Of a stretch of 7,035 bases of DNA, positions 1-6,133 are shown in pieces. The stretch lies in NCBI GenBank assembly GCA_934216185.1, contig CAKQBM010000093.1, positions 1-7,035 of the forward strand, read 5' to 3'. Position 1 is the first letter of the stretch; every line of letters starts with the position of its first letter. The notes beneath the pieces were generated by a model that made no database searches, had not been told where the DNA came from, and saw only the letters and a program-made list of their open reading frames with translations. The position numbers and the translations under genes are program-made. The stretch comes from an uncultured Streptococcus sp. (GTDB lineage: Bacteria; Bacillota; Bacilli; Lactobacillales; Streptococcaceae).

Positions 1-498
1 ATCGTAGTGGATGCGACCATGGGAAATGGTCATGATACGCTTTTTCTAGCCAAGATAGATAAGCAAGTCTATGCTTTTGATATTCAGGAGCAAGCCTTGG
101 AAAAGACCCAAGAACGTTTGAACCAAGCTGGAATGACAAATGCCCAGTTAATCTTGCAAGGACATGAGACACTGGACCAGTTTGTGACAGAAGCCAAGGC
201 AGGGATTTTTAATCTGGGCTATTTGCCGTCAGCTGATAAGTCTGTCATTACCCGACCGCAGACAACCATTGAAGCATTAGAAAAGCTGTGTGGCTTACTT
301 GTCAAAGGTGGACGGATTGCTATCATGATCTACTATGGTCATGAAGGTGGCGACCTCGAGAGGGATGCTGTTTTGGATTTTGTTAGTCAGTTGAACCAAC
401 AAGAGTACACAGCTGCCATTTACCGAACCCTGAACCAAGTCAACAACCCGCCATTTTTAGTGATGATTGAAAAATTAGAGAGATATAGACATGGATAA
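1..498 (+). CDS. mnmM: Class I SAM-dependent methyltransferase, YtqB/MnmM type (5' end missing)
   Basis: The reading frame is open from base 1 with no start in the window, so this is the C-terminal 165 residues; streptococcal members are usually about 185 residues, so roughly 20 are missing. The visible part opens with the SAM-binding glycine motif I, read as VDATMGNGHDT, then the acidic end of strand 2 (YAFDIQEQAL), and the family hallmark NLGYLPSADK in the active-site region, followed by a GGRIAIMIYYGHEGG strand. These fit the family once annotated as 'rRNA methylase' (B. subtilis YtqB), later assigned as MnmM. MnmM methylates the 5-aminomethyl group of nm5s2U34 to give mnm5s2U34 at the wobble position of certain tRNAs, in the cytoplasm. 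The stop overlaps the next gene by 8 nt, which suggests translational coupling. Family assignment is firm; the exact substrate is inferred from homologues. Confidence 0.88.
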   Translation: MVVDATMGNGHDTLFLAKIDKQVYAFDIQEQALEKTQERLNQAGMTNAQLILQGHETLDQFVTEAKAGIFNLGYLPSADKSVITRPQTTIEALEKLCGLLVKGGRIAIMIYYGHEGGDLERDAVLDFVSQLNQQEYTAAIYRTLNQVNNPPFLVMIEKLERYRHG

Positions 499-745
499 AC
501 AATACCTACGTGAAAAGCTGGATGCCATGCGCCAGAATTTTGTTGAGTCAACAATCCACGAACGAGCGGTGGGGGTGTTAGATCAAGCGCATATGAGCAA
601 AAAAATGCTTAAAATCAAGAAAAAATTAGTTGCTCTTGAGATGGAACGGTGCCAGAGAAAAATTGAGCACAAAGATTGTTCTAAGATTGATCAAAAAATC
701 AAAGAGCAGAAGGAGATATTTGAATCCTGTTGTAAAAAAGACTAA
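491..745 (+). CDS. Small Lys-rich protein of unknown function (84 aa)
   Basis: I do not recognise a family. The ATG lies inside the end of the upstream methyltransferase gene (8-nt overlap), with only a weak GAGAG-like ribosome site before it, so translation probably depends on coupling. The protein is highly charged and rich in Lys, Glu, Gln and Ile, with no membrane segment or signal peptide. Residues 37-78 look like one or two amphipathic helices, possibly a coiled coil. Four cysteines (Cys54, Cys63 and the pair Cys80-Cys81) sit in the second half, but the spacing is not a clear zinc-finger pattern. The stop codon is fused to the AGGAGG ribosome site of the downstream antiporter gene, which places it firmly in the operon. 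Reality as a gene rests on this tight packing; function is unknown. Confidence 0.72.
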   Translation: MDKQYLREKLDAMRQNFVESTIHERAVGVLDQAHMSKKMLKIKKKLVALEMERCQRKIEHKDCSKIDQKIKEQKEIFESCCKKD

Positions 746-750
746 GGAGG
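745..750 (+). promoter_or_regulatory. Ribosome binding site that fixes the GTG start of the antiporter
   Basis: AGGAGG overlaps the last base of the upstream TAA stop and lies 6 nt before GTG at 757. It decides the start: no ATG gives a comparable site, and the first residues (MELLIYLILFLL) lead straight into the first membrane helix. Confidence 0.85.
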
Positions 751-756
751 AATTGC

Positions 757-2811
757 GTGGAATTACTGATTTACCTCATCCTATTTTTACTGGTCTTGAT
801 TGTTTCAAGTACAACCAATAAGCTCCTGCCCTTTTTGCCTCTTCCCTTGGTTCAAATTCTTTTGGGAATTGTGATTGGTCTCTTTTTATCAAATACCGAC
901 TTTCATCTTAATACGGAGTTATTTTTGGCCCTGGTTATCGGGCCCTTGCTTTTCCGAGAGTCAGAAGAAGCGGATATTACAGCTATTTTAAAACACTGGC
1001 GAATCATTGTTTATCTCATATTTCCAGTGATTTTCATCTCGACCCTGAGTTTGGGTGGCTTGGCTCATCTTCTTTGGCTCAGCCTTCCCTTGGCAGCTTG
1101 TTTGGCTGTTGGGGCAGCCCTTGGTCCTACTGACTTGGTGGCCTTTGCCTCTCTTTCGGAGCGCTTTAGCTTTCCTAAGCGCGTGTCCAATATCCTTAAG
1201 GGTGAAGGGCTCTTGAATGATGCCTCTGGTTTGGTGGCTTTTCAGGTAGCTTTGACAGCTTGGACAACTGGAGCCTTTTCCCTTGGGCAAGCGAGCAGTT
1301 CGCTCATTTTTTCAATCCTAGGCGGTTTTTTGATTGGCTTTTTAACAGCCATGACCAACCGTTTCCTCCATACCTTCTTGCTAAGTGTGCGAGCAACGGA
1401 TATTGCCAGCGAACTTTTATTAGAATTGAGTTTGCCTCTTGTGACCTTCTTTCTGGCAGAAGAAGTCCACGTTTCAGGGATTATTGCCGTTGTGGTTGCT
1501 GGGATTTTAAAGGCAAGCCGATTTAAGAAAATCACACTCCTCGAGGCCCAAGTGGATACGGTGACCGAGACGGTCTGGCACACAGTCAACTTTATGCTCA
1601 ACGGTTCTGTCTTTGTGATTTTAGGGATGGAGCTGGAAATGATAGCAGAGCCTATCTTGACTAATCCAATCTATAATCCCTTACTTTTATTGCTATCTCT
1701 TGTCGCCCTCACCTTTGTCCTCTTTGCTATTCGTTTTGTCATGATTTATGGCTATTATGCCTATAGGACTAGACGTCTCAAGAAAAAGCTAAATAAGTAT
1801 ATGAAGGACATGCTTCTCTTGACCTTCTCAGGCGTCAAGGGAACGGTGTCGATTGCTACGATTCTTCTGATACCAAGTAATCTAGAGCAGGAGTATCCTC
1901 TCTTACTTTTCCTTGTCGCAGGTGTGACGCTTGTAAGCTTTTTAACAGGTCTCGTGGTCTTGCCTCATCTTTCTGATGAACAGGAAGAAAGCAAGGATTA
2001 TCTCATGCATATCGCCATTTTAAATGAAGTGACGCTAGAGTTGGAAAAAGAGTTGGAAGACACTAAAAATAAACTTCCTCTCTATGCAGCCATTGACAAT
2101 TATCATGGACGTATTGAAAATCTCATCCTGAGTCAAGAAAATAAGGGGGCTCAAGAAGACTGGGAGGCCTTAAAACTTCTCATCCTCAGTATTGAGAGTG
2201 ATGGTTTAGAACAGGCTTACGAAGAGGATAAGATGAGTGAGCGTGCCTATCGAGTTTACCAACGTTATCTGAAAAACATGGAACAAAGTATCAATCGCAA
2301 GTTTGCTTCACGATTGACCTATTATTTCCTTGTTTCCTTGCGGATTTTACGTTTTCTACTTCACGAAGTCTTTACCTTAGGCAAGACTTTTCGCAGTTGG
2401 AAAAATGAAGAATCACAGAAACTCAGAGCCCTTGACTATGACCAAATTGCAGAGCTCTATCTAGAAAATACAGAGATGATTATTGAAAGTTTGGAGAACC
2501 TAAAAGGGGTTTATAAGAGTTCTTTGATCAGCTTCATGCAGGATTCTCGTCTCCGAGAAACAGCTATTATCACCAGTGGTGCCTTTGTCGAACGGGTTAT
2601 CAATCGTGTCAAGCCCAACAATATCGATGAAATGCTGAGAGGCTATTATCTGGAGCGTAAATTGATTTTCGAATATGAAGAAAAACGATTGATTACGACC
2701 AAGTATGCCAAGAAGTTACGACAAAATGTCAATAACTTAGAGAACTATTCTCTCAAGGAAGCTGCCAATACCCTGCCTTATGATATGGTGGAATTGGTAA
2801 GAAGAAATTAG
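757..2811 (+). CDS. CPA1-family Na+/H+ antiporter with long cytoplasmic C-terminal domain
   Basis: Predicted integral membrane cation/proton exchanger (NhaP/NHE-like) of 684 residues, exchanging Na+ or another monovalent cation for H+. Residues 1-403 hold about 12-13 hydrophobic segments. Core motifs are visible: GPTDLVAF at 123-130 (the TM4 TP-D unwound segment), EGLLNDASGLV at 150-160 with the Asn154-Asp155 pair typical of electroneutral CPA1 exchangers, and FSGVKGTVSIA at 357-367, matching the usual GGLRGAVS helix but with Lys361 where Arg is common. Residues about 404-684 form a hydrophilic, Glu/Lys-rich, probably helical tail of some 280 residues, interrupted by a short hydrophobic stretch near 525-545 (LTYYFLVSLRILRFLL). 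The tail is presumably regulatory, but I recognise no CNMP, TrkA-C or other named domain in it. The start is GTG behind a strong AGGAGG, 11 nt after the preceding gene. A BOX element begins 3 nt after the stop. Ion specificity cannot be read from the sequence. Confidence 0.9.
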   Translation: MELLIYLILFLLVLIVSSTTNKLLPFLPLPLVQILLGIVIGLFLSNTDFHLNTELFLALVIGPLLFRESEEADITAILKHWRIIVYLIFPVIFISTLSLGGLAHLLWLSLPLAACLAVGAALGPTDLVAFASLSERFSFPKRVSNILKGEGLLNDASGLVAFQVALTAWTTGAFSLGQASSSLIFSILGGFLIGFLTAMTNRFLHTFLLSVRATDIASELLLELSLPLVTFFLAEEVHVSGIIAVVVAGILKASRFKKITLLEAQVDTVTETVWHTVNFMLNGSVFVILGMELEMIAEPILTNPIYNPLLLLLSLVALTFVLFAIRFVMIYGYYAYRTRRLKKKLNKYMKDMLLLTFSGVKGTVSIATILLIPSNLEQEYPLLLFLVAGVTLVSFLTGLVVLPHLSDEQEESKDYLMHIAILNEVTLELEKELEDTKNKLPLYAAIDNYHGRIENLILSQENKGAQEDWEALKLLILSIESDGLEQAYEEDKMSERAYRVYQRYLKNMEQSINRKFASRLTYYFLVSLRILRFLLHEVFTLGKTFRSWKNEESQKLRALDYDQIAELYLENTEMIIESLENLKGVYKSSLISFMQDSRLRETAIITSGAFVERVINRVKPNNIDEMLRGYYLERKLIFEYEEKRLITTKYAKKLRQNVNNLENYSLKEAANTLPYDMVELVRRN

Positions 2812-2814
2812 TTA

Positions 2815-2929
2815 ATACTCTTCGAAAATCTCTTCAAACCACGTCAGCTTTATCTGCAACCTCAAAGCTGTGCTTTGAGCAACCTGCGACTAGCTTCCTA
2901 GTTTGCTCTTTGATTTTCATTGAGTATAA
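2815..2929 (+). repeat. BOX element, internally shortened (boxA remnant - boxB remnant - boxC)
   Basis: This 115-bp element starts with the boxA sequence ATACTCTTCGAAAATCTCTT and ends with a complete 50-nt boxC (2880-2929). The imperfect terminal inverted repeats match at 13 of the outer 16 bases (ATACTC...GAAAATC against its complement at the other end). The middle is shortened: boxA is followed only to CGTCAG (2842-2847), then the last 32 nt of a boxB follow. Compared with a full A-B-C unit of 154 nt, 39 nt are missing. The 19-nt palindrome at 2861-2879 and the boxC arms GAGCAA/TTGCTC (with inner CTAG/CTAG) are kept, so the RNA can still fold. The element starts 3 nt after the antiporter stop and ends 23 nt before the next start codon, so it forms most of the leader of the YihY-family gene. 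BOX is a known, non-autonomous, MITE-like repeat of pneumococci and relatives. Confidence 0.92.
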
Positions 2930-2952
2930 GATTGTAAGTGAAGGAGTGTGAC

Positions 2953-3813
2953 ATGAAGAAGTGGTGGAAAGAGCTGATAGACAAGCCTTTATTAAAAGCT
3001 TTTTTGCATTATTATCAAGCATCAGATAGTGAGTTGACCAGTGTCGCAGTAGCCTACTATTGGTTGATTTCGATTTTTCCCCTGCTTTTGGTGGTGGTCA
3101 ATATCCTCCCATATTTTCAGATTCCTGTGGGAGAATTTCTGGGCTTTATGAAAGACGTCCTGCCCCCAAGCCTCTATGAAGGTGTGGAAAAAATAGCTAG
3201 AGAAGTCTTGACGCAACCTTCAACAGGTTTATTGAGTTTTTCTGTCTTGTCGGCGTTATGGAGTTTTTCAAAATCTATGAATTTCTTGCAAAAAGCTTTT
3301 AACAAGGCTTATGGCGTCGAAAAGAGTCGTGGACTTATTTCCCATCAGATGGTAAGTCTCCTAGTCAGTTTTGGTTTGCAGCTCCTCTTTGCGTTTGCCT
3401 TGTTTTTGAGCTTATTTGGGCAGATGATTTTGGATTTACTTGCTCATTATTGGACAAAAGATGGCATTATCTATCAGGCTTTACAAGGTTTGGCAGGTCC
3501 TCTGACTTACGCCCTCCTCTTTGCTATCTTGGTCATGCTTTATTATTTTCTTCCCAATCTATCTAACAGGAAAATTAGCTATACCCTACCAGGTAGTGCC
3601 TTTGTTCTCTTAGTGATTTTAGGTTTACTAACTCTGTTCTCTAGTTATCTCAATTACTATGTCCATCATTTAGTGGACGTCCGAATTTTAGGTTCCGTTC
3701 TTCTTGTTGTTATGATGTTTTGGTTTATTCTCATCGCTAAGATTTTGATTGTCGGCGCGGTGATCAATGCCAGTGTTCAGAGTTTGAAAGATCTGAATTT
3801 TAGAAAAGACTAA
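2953..3813 (+). CDS. YihY/virulence factor BrkB family membrane protein
   Basis: Six-helix integral membrane protein of 286 residues, the usual length for the family (formerly misnamed 'ribonuclease BN'). Family signatures include SVAVAYYWLISIFPLLL at 30-46, LLSFSVLSALWSFSKSMN at 93-110 followed by a Lys/Arg-containing amphipathic stretch with NKAYGVEKSRG (117-127), and YYFLPN at 197-202. Hydrophobic segments lie near 34-54, 92-113, 133-160, 182-200, 211-233 and 246-274. The start is placed at ATG 2953 because AAGGAG (2941-2946) sits 6 nt upstream; an in-frame GTG at 2938 precedes that site and is unlikely to be used. The molecular function of the family is not settled; transport or envelope roles have been proposed. 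The gene is probably co-transcribed with the antiporter through the BOX element and ends at a bidirectional terminator. Confidence 0.9.
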   Translation: MKKWWKELIDKPLLKAFLHYYQASDSELTSVAVAYYWLISIFPLLLVVVNILPYFQIPVGEFLGFMKDVLPPSLYEGVEKIAREVLTQPSTGLLSFSVLSALWSFSKSMNFLQKAFNKAYGVEKSRGLISHQMVSLLVSFGLQLLFAFALFLSLFGQMILDLLAHYWTKDGIIYQALQGLAGPLTYALLFAILVMLYYFLPNLSNRKISYTLPGSAFVLLVILGLLTLFSSYLNYYVHHLVDVRILGSVLLVVMMFWFILIAKILIVGAVINASVQSLKDLNFRKD

Positions 3814-3832
3814 CGAATTTTTAATTCATTAC

Positions 3833-3879
3833 AAAACGCATACTATCAAGGTTTTATTGCCTGATAATATGCGCTTTTT
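3833..3879. terminator. Bidirectional intrinsic terminator between the YihY-family gene and queA
   Basis: The left arm AAAACGCATACTATCAAGG (3833-3851) pairs with CCTGATAATATGCGCTTTTT (3860-3879) around an 8-nt loop. The stem has CGCATA/TATGCG, TATC/GATA and AGG/CCT blocks, with one mismatch and one bulged A. An A-run on the left flank and a T-run on the right flank allow termination in both directions, as expected between convergent genes. It begins 20 nt after the + strand stop and ends 12 nt before the queA stop. Confidence 0.85.
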
Positions 3880-3890
3880 GATTGTGAAAA

Positions 3891-4919
3891 TTAATAGATA
3901 AACATGGCATCGCCAAAACTAAAGAAGCGGTAGTGTTCTTGAATGGCATGGTGATAAGCGTCTAAGACTAATTCACGGCCTGCAAAGGCAGAAACCAACA
4001 TGACCAGAGTTGATTTTGGCAGGTGGAAGTTGGTTGAGAAGGCATCCACAACCTTCCATTCGTAGCCAGGTTTGATAAAGATATTGGTCCAGCCAGAATC
4101 TGCTTTAATTTGCCCATCAAACTTGGAACCAATAGTCTCCAAGGTGCGGATAGAAGTGGTTCCGACAGCGATGACACGACCACCATTTTCCTTGACAGAG
4201 CGAAGGGTACTAGCAGCTTCCTCAGAAAGTTGGTAGAATTCTGAGTGCATTTCGTGTTCGTCCAGATTGTCAACTGAAACGGGTCTAAAGGTTCCGAGTC
4301 CGACATGAAGAGTCAGATAGACTAGATGAACACCTTTAGCTTGGATCTCTGCCAGCAGTTCTTTGGTGAAGTGCAATCCAGCAGTCGGTGCAGCAGCAGA
4401 ACCACTTTCTTTAGCGTAGACCGTTTGATAGCGTTCACGATCATCCAGTTTTTCGTGGATATAAGGTGGCAGAGGCATTTCACCCAGACTTTCCAAGACT
4501 TCTAGGAAAATTCCTTGGTACTCAAAGCGGACAATGCGGCCCCCGTGGGTCAATTCTTCCGTAACGACAGCGCTGAGGCGACCATCACCAAAGCTGACAT
4601 GTGTACCAACCTTGAGGCGTTTGGCAGGTTTTGCCAGAACTTCCCACTCGTCTCCACTAGTGTTTTTAAGCAGGAGAAGTTCCACATGGCCTCCAGTTTC
4701 TTCCTTTTGACCATAGAGACGGGCTGGGAGAACGCGGGTGTCGTTCATGACAAGGGCATCACCAGGTTCCAGCATATCAATAATAGAGTGGAAGTGTTTA
4801 TCCTGCATTTTTCCCGTTTCACGGTTGACGATGAGGAGTTTAGAGGCATCCCGTTTTTCAAGGGGTGTTTGGGCAATCAATTCCTCTGGCAAGTGGAAAT
4901 CAAAATCAGCTGTATTCAT
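3891..4919 (-). CDS. queA: S-adenosylmethionine:tRNA ribosyltransferase-isomerase QueA
   Basis: QueA transfers and isomerises the ribose of SAM onto preQ1 at position 34 of tRNAs with GUN anticodons, giving epoxyqueuosine in the queuosine pathway; it is cytosolic. The protein spans the whole family: [19 protein letters not shown] near the N-terminus, [10 protein letters not shown] at 59-68, GEMPLPPYI at 146-154, RYQTVYA at 163-169, [12 protein letters not shown] at 173-184, HVGLGTF at 205-211, GTTSIRTLE at 253-261 and a terminal [14 protein letters not shown]. Starting at 4919 gives 342 residues and the usual [15 protein letters not shown]-terminus; an in-frame ATG at 4931 would add MNRY. Neither start has a strong ribosome site (only AGAAAG-like sequence around 4932-4938), so the choice rests on family length. 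The gene is convergent with the YihY-family gene and divergent from nagB. Confidence 0.96.
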   Translation of the reverse strand: MNTADFDFHLPEELIAQTPLEKRDASKLLIVNRETGKMQDKHFHSIIDMLEPGDALVMNDTRVLPARLYGQKEETGGHVELLLLKNTSGDEWEVLAKPAKRLKVGTHVSFGDGRLSAVVTEELTHGGRIVRFEYQGIFLEVLESLGEMPLPPYIHEKLDDRERYQTVYAKESGSAAAPTAGLHFTKELLAEIQAKGVHLVYLTLHVGLGTFRPVSVDNLDEHEMHSEFYQLSEEAASTLRSVKENGGRVIAVGTTSIRTLETIGSKFDGQIKADSGWTNIFIKPGYEWKVVDAFSTNFHLPKSTLVMLVSAFAGRELVLDAYHHAIQEHYRFFSFGDAMFIY

Positions 4920-4955
4920 ATATCTGTTCATTCTTTCTAAGTTCTAATCCTATCC

Positions 4956-4964
4956 ATTATAACA
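4956..4964 (-). promoter_or_regulatory. Extended -10 promoter for queA
   Basis: Read on the - strand, this is TGTTATAAT, a perfect TATAAT with the TG of an extended -10. The hexamer 17 nt upstream (GAGCGA, 4979-4984) is a poor -35, consistent with an extended -10 promoter. It lies about 37 nt before the 4919 start, giving a short leader. Confidence 0.7.
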
Positions 4965-4996
4965 TGTTTCAAGTATAGTCGCTCTTTTTTTAGAAA

Positions 4997-5010
4997 TTAA
5001 ATCGTTTTCA
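4997..5010 (+). promoter_or_regulatory. Candidate cre (CcpA) site upstream of nagB
   Basis: TTAAATCGTTTTCA matches the Gram-positive cre consensus TGWAANCGNTNWCA at every specified position but the second (T for G). The reverse strand reads TGAAAACGATTTAA, also with a single mismatch. It ends 1 nt before the nagB -35, centred near -43 relative to the likely start of transcription. CcpA with HPr-Ser-P could repress or modulate here. This is motif evidence only. Confidence 0.6.
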
Positions 5011-5011
5011 C

Positions 5012-5040
5012 TTGACAAAAATTGGTCTATACCATATAAT
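5012..5040 (+). promoter_or_regulatory. Consensus SigA promoter of nagB
   Basis: TTGACA (5012-5017) and TATAAT (5035-5040) are both perfect hexamers with an ideal 17-nt spacer. Transcription should start near 5047, leaving a leader of about 23 nt. Such a strong core promoter implies control by repression, in keeping with the operator inside its spacer. Confidence 0.9.
5021..5036. promoter_or_regulatory. Candidate dre operator (NagR/GntR-type repressor) in the nagB promoter
   Basis: ATTGGTCTATACCATA contains TGGTCTATACCA, a near-perfect inverted repeat (TGGT...ACCA with a pseudo-symmetric centre). It closely resembles the dre consensus WNTGGTCTAGACCANW bound by NagR/YvoA and DasR. It fills the promoter spacer and covers the first two bases of the -10, so a bound repressor would exclude RNA polymerase. 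In this family amino-sugar phosphates relieve binding. The repressor gene is not in this window. Confidence 0.75.
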
Positions 5041-5069
5041 AAATATAGATAGAAATGGAGGATGAAAAG

Positions 5070-5777
5070 ATGAAAGTCATTAAAGTTGAAAACCAAATCG
5101 AAGGTGGAAAAGTTGCTTTTGAGATTTTGAAGGAAAAATTGGCCAATGGAGCTCAAACTCTAGGACTTGCGACAGGAAGTAGCCCACTTGAATTTTACAA
5201 GGAAATTGTTGAGAGTGACCTTGATTTTTCAAATCTAACCAGTGTCAACCTTGATGAGTATGTAGGCCTTGATGGCGACAATCCTCAGTCTTACCGTCAC
5301 TTCATGCAAGAAAACTTGTTCAACCAAAAACCATTTAAAGAAAGTTTCTTGCCTCGTGGGGTTAAGGATCATGCTGAAGCTGAAGTTGAACGCTACAATC
5401 AAATTTTGGCTGACCATCCAGTTGATTTACAAATCTTGGGAATCGGTCGCAATGGACACATCGGATTTAATGAGCCAGGTACTCCATTTGACAGTCAAAC
5501 GCATCTAGTAGAACTTGACCAGTCTACTATCGAAGCCAATGCGCGCTTTTTTGACAAGATTGAAGACGTCCCAACCCAAGCCATTTCAATGGGGATTAAA
5601 AACATTTTGGATGCCAAGTCTATTATTCTTTTTGCTTACGGTGAGTCGAAAGCAGAAGCCATTGCCGGAACCGTATCAGGCCCAGTGACTGAGAATCTAC
5701 CTGCAAGTAGTCTCCAAAATCACCCTGATGTGACCATTATCGCGGATGCTGAAGCGCTCAGCTTACTTGAAAAATAA
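5070..5777 (+). CDS. nagB: Glucosamine-6-phosphate deaminase NagB
   Basis: Cytosolic enzyme converting glucosamine 6-phosphate to fructose 6-phosphate plus ammonia, the last committed step of GlcNAc/glucosamine catabolism, opposing GlmS. It has 235 residues, the short Gram-positive form without the allosteric extension of E. coli NagB. Motifs: the phosphate loop [14 protein letters not shown] at 33-46, VNLDEYVGL at 59-67 with Asp62 as the expected general base, and [14 protein letters not shown] at 124-137 with His130 and Glu135 of the catalytic relay (Asn128 replaces the E. coli Asp141, as is usual in Firmicutes). The start is ATG 5070 because GGAGGA (5057-5062) lies 7 nt before it; the in-frame ATG at 5055 overlaps that site and would be in front of the ribosome signal. 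The gene is monocistronic by appearance, with dre-like and cre-like sites at its promoter. Confidence 0.97.
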   Translation: MKVIKVENQIEGGKVAFEILKEKLANGAQTLGLATGSSPLEFYKEIVESDLDFSNLTSVNLDEYVGLDGDNPQSYRHFMQENLFNQKPFKESFLPRGVKDHAEAEVERYNQILADHPVDLQILGIGRNGHIGFNEPGTPFDSQTHLVELDQSTIEANARFFDKIEDVPTQAISMGIKNILDAKSIILFAYGESKAEAIAGTVSGPVTENLPASSLQNHPDVTIIADAEALSLLEK

Positions 5778-5801
5778 AAGCAATGTTCTATTGAACGCTT
5801 T
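5777..5801 (+). terminator. Weak hairpin after nagB, doubtful terminator
   Basis: AAAGC and GTTC pair with GAAC and GCTTT around a TATT loop, with a 3-nt bulge (AAT) in the left arm. It directly follows the nagB stop but has no T-run beyond TTT, so termination would be poor. Some read-through into rpsU is likely. Confidence 0.3.
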
Positions 5802-5851
5802 CAAGACTTGTATAAATGTAAGAAAAAATCAAAATTAAACCGCATTTTTGC

Positions 5852-5880
5852 TTGACAATTATTCCTTTTACGTGTAGAAT
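5852..5880 (+). promoter_or_regulatory. SigA promoter of rpsU
   Basis: TTGACA (5852-5857) and TAGAAT (5875-5880) are separated by 17 nt, 34 nt before the rpsU start codon. The perfect -35 and near-consensus -10 fit a highly expressed ribosomal protein gene. Confidence 0.85.
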
Positions 5881-5914
5881 AAAATAGATATTGAACTTGA
5901 AGGGAGTGAAAAAA

Positions 5915-6091
5915 ATGTCTAAAACAGTAGTACGTAAGAATGAATCTCTTGACGACGCACTTCGTCGTTTCAAACGTGCGGTTACTAAAGCTGGTACTCT
6001 TCAAGAAACACGCAAACGTGAATTCTATGAAAAACCTTCTGTAAAACGTAAACGTAAATCAGAAGCAGCTCGTAAACGTAAAAAATTCTAA
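5915..6091 (+). CDS. rpsU: Small ribosomal subunit protein bS21
   Basis: A 58-residue basic protein of the 30S subunit, full length for the Firmicute family. It opens with [20 protein letters not shown] (1-20), contains [20 protein letters not shown], and ends in the Arg/Lys-rich tail RKRKKF that contacts 16S rRNA. S21 helps initiation on mRNAs and sits near the anti-Shine-Dalgarno end of 16S rRNA. The start is ATG 5915, placed by GAAGGGAG (5899-5906) 8 nt upstream; an in-frame TTG at 5891 lies before that site and is rejected. Codon use is strongly biased to CGT, AAA and GAA, as expected for a highly expressed gene. It has its own promoter and terminator and so is a single-gene unit. Confidence 0.98.
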
Positions 6092-6100
6092 TTAGAAATG

Positions 6101-6132
6101 AAAGGCTGGAGAAATCTAGTCCTTTTTCTTTT
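6101..6132 (+). terminator. Intrinsic terminator of rpsU
   Basis: The left arm AAAGGCTGGA (6101-6110) pairs with TCTAG(T)CCTTT (6115-6125) across a GAAA tetraloop, with one G-T pair and one bulged T. The run TTTTTCTTTT (6123-6132) follows. It sits 10 nt after the stop, and the BOX element begins immediately behind it. Confidence 0.88.
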
Positions 6133-6133
6133 A

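Noticed and set aside
630..821. 63-residue + strand open frame overlapping the 84-aa gene and the antiporter start
   Set aside because: It conflicts with two better-supported genes in other frames and lacks a ribosome site.
2815..2929. RUP or insertion-sequence remnant instead of BOX
   Set aside because: Ends and internal blocks match boxA and boxC of the copy at 6134-6376, and no transposase fragment is present.
2834..3022. 62-residue - strand open frame overlapping the short BOX and the start of the YihY-family gene
   Set aside because: It is a chance frame across BOX and the opposite strand of a real gene; no start signal is visible.
4515..4940. 141-residue + strand open frame opposite queA
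   Set aside because: It lies opposite the strongly conserved queA frame, has no ribosome site and matches no known family.
4920..5069. Riboswitch (for example preQ1) upstream of queA
   Set aside because: The queA leader between its -10 and start is only about 35 nt, with no aptamer-like structure; the region is filled by promoters and operator-like sites.
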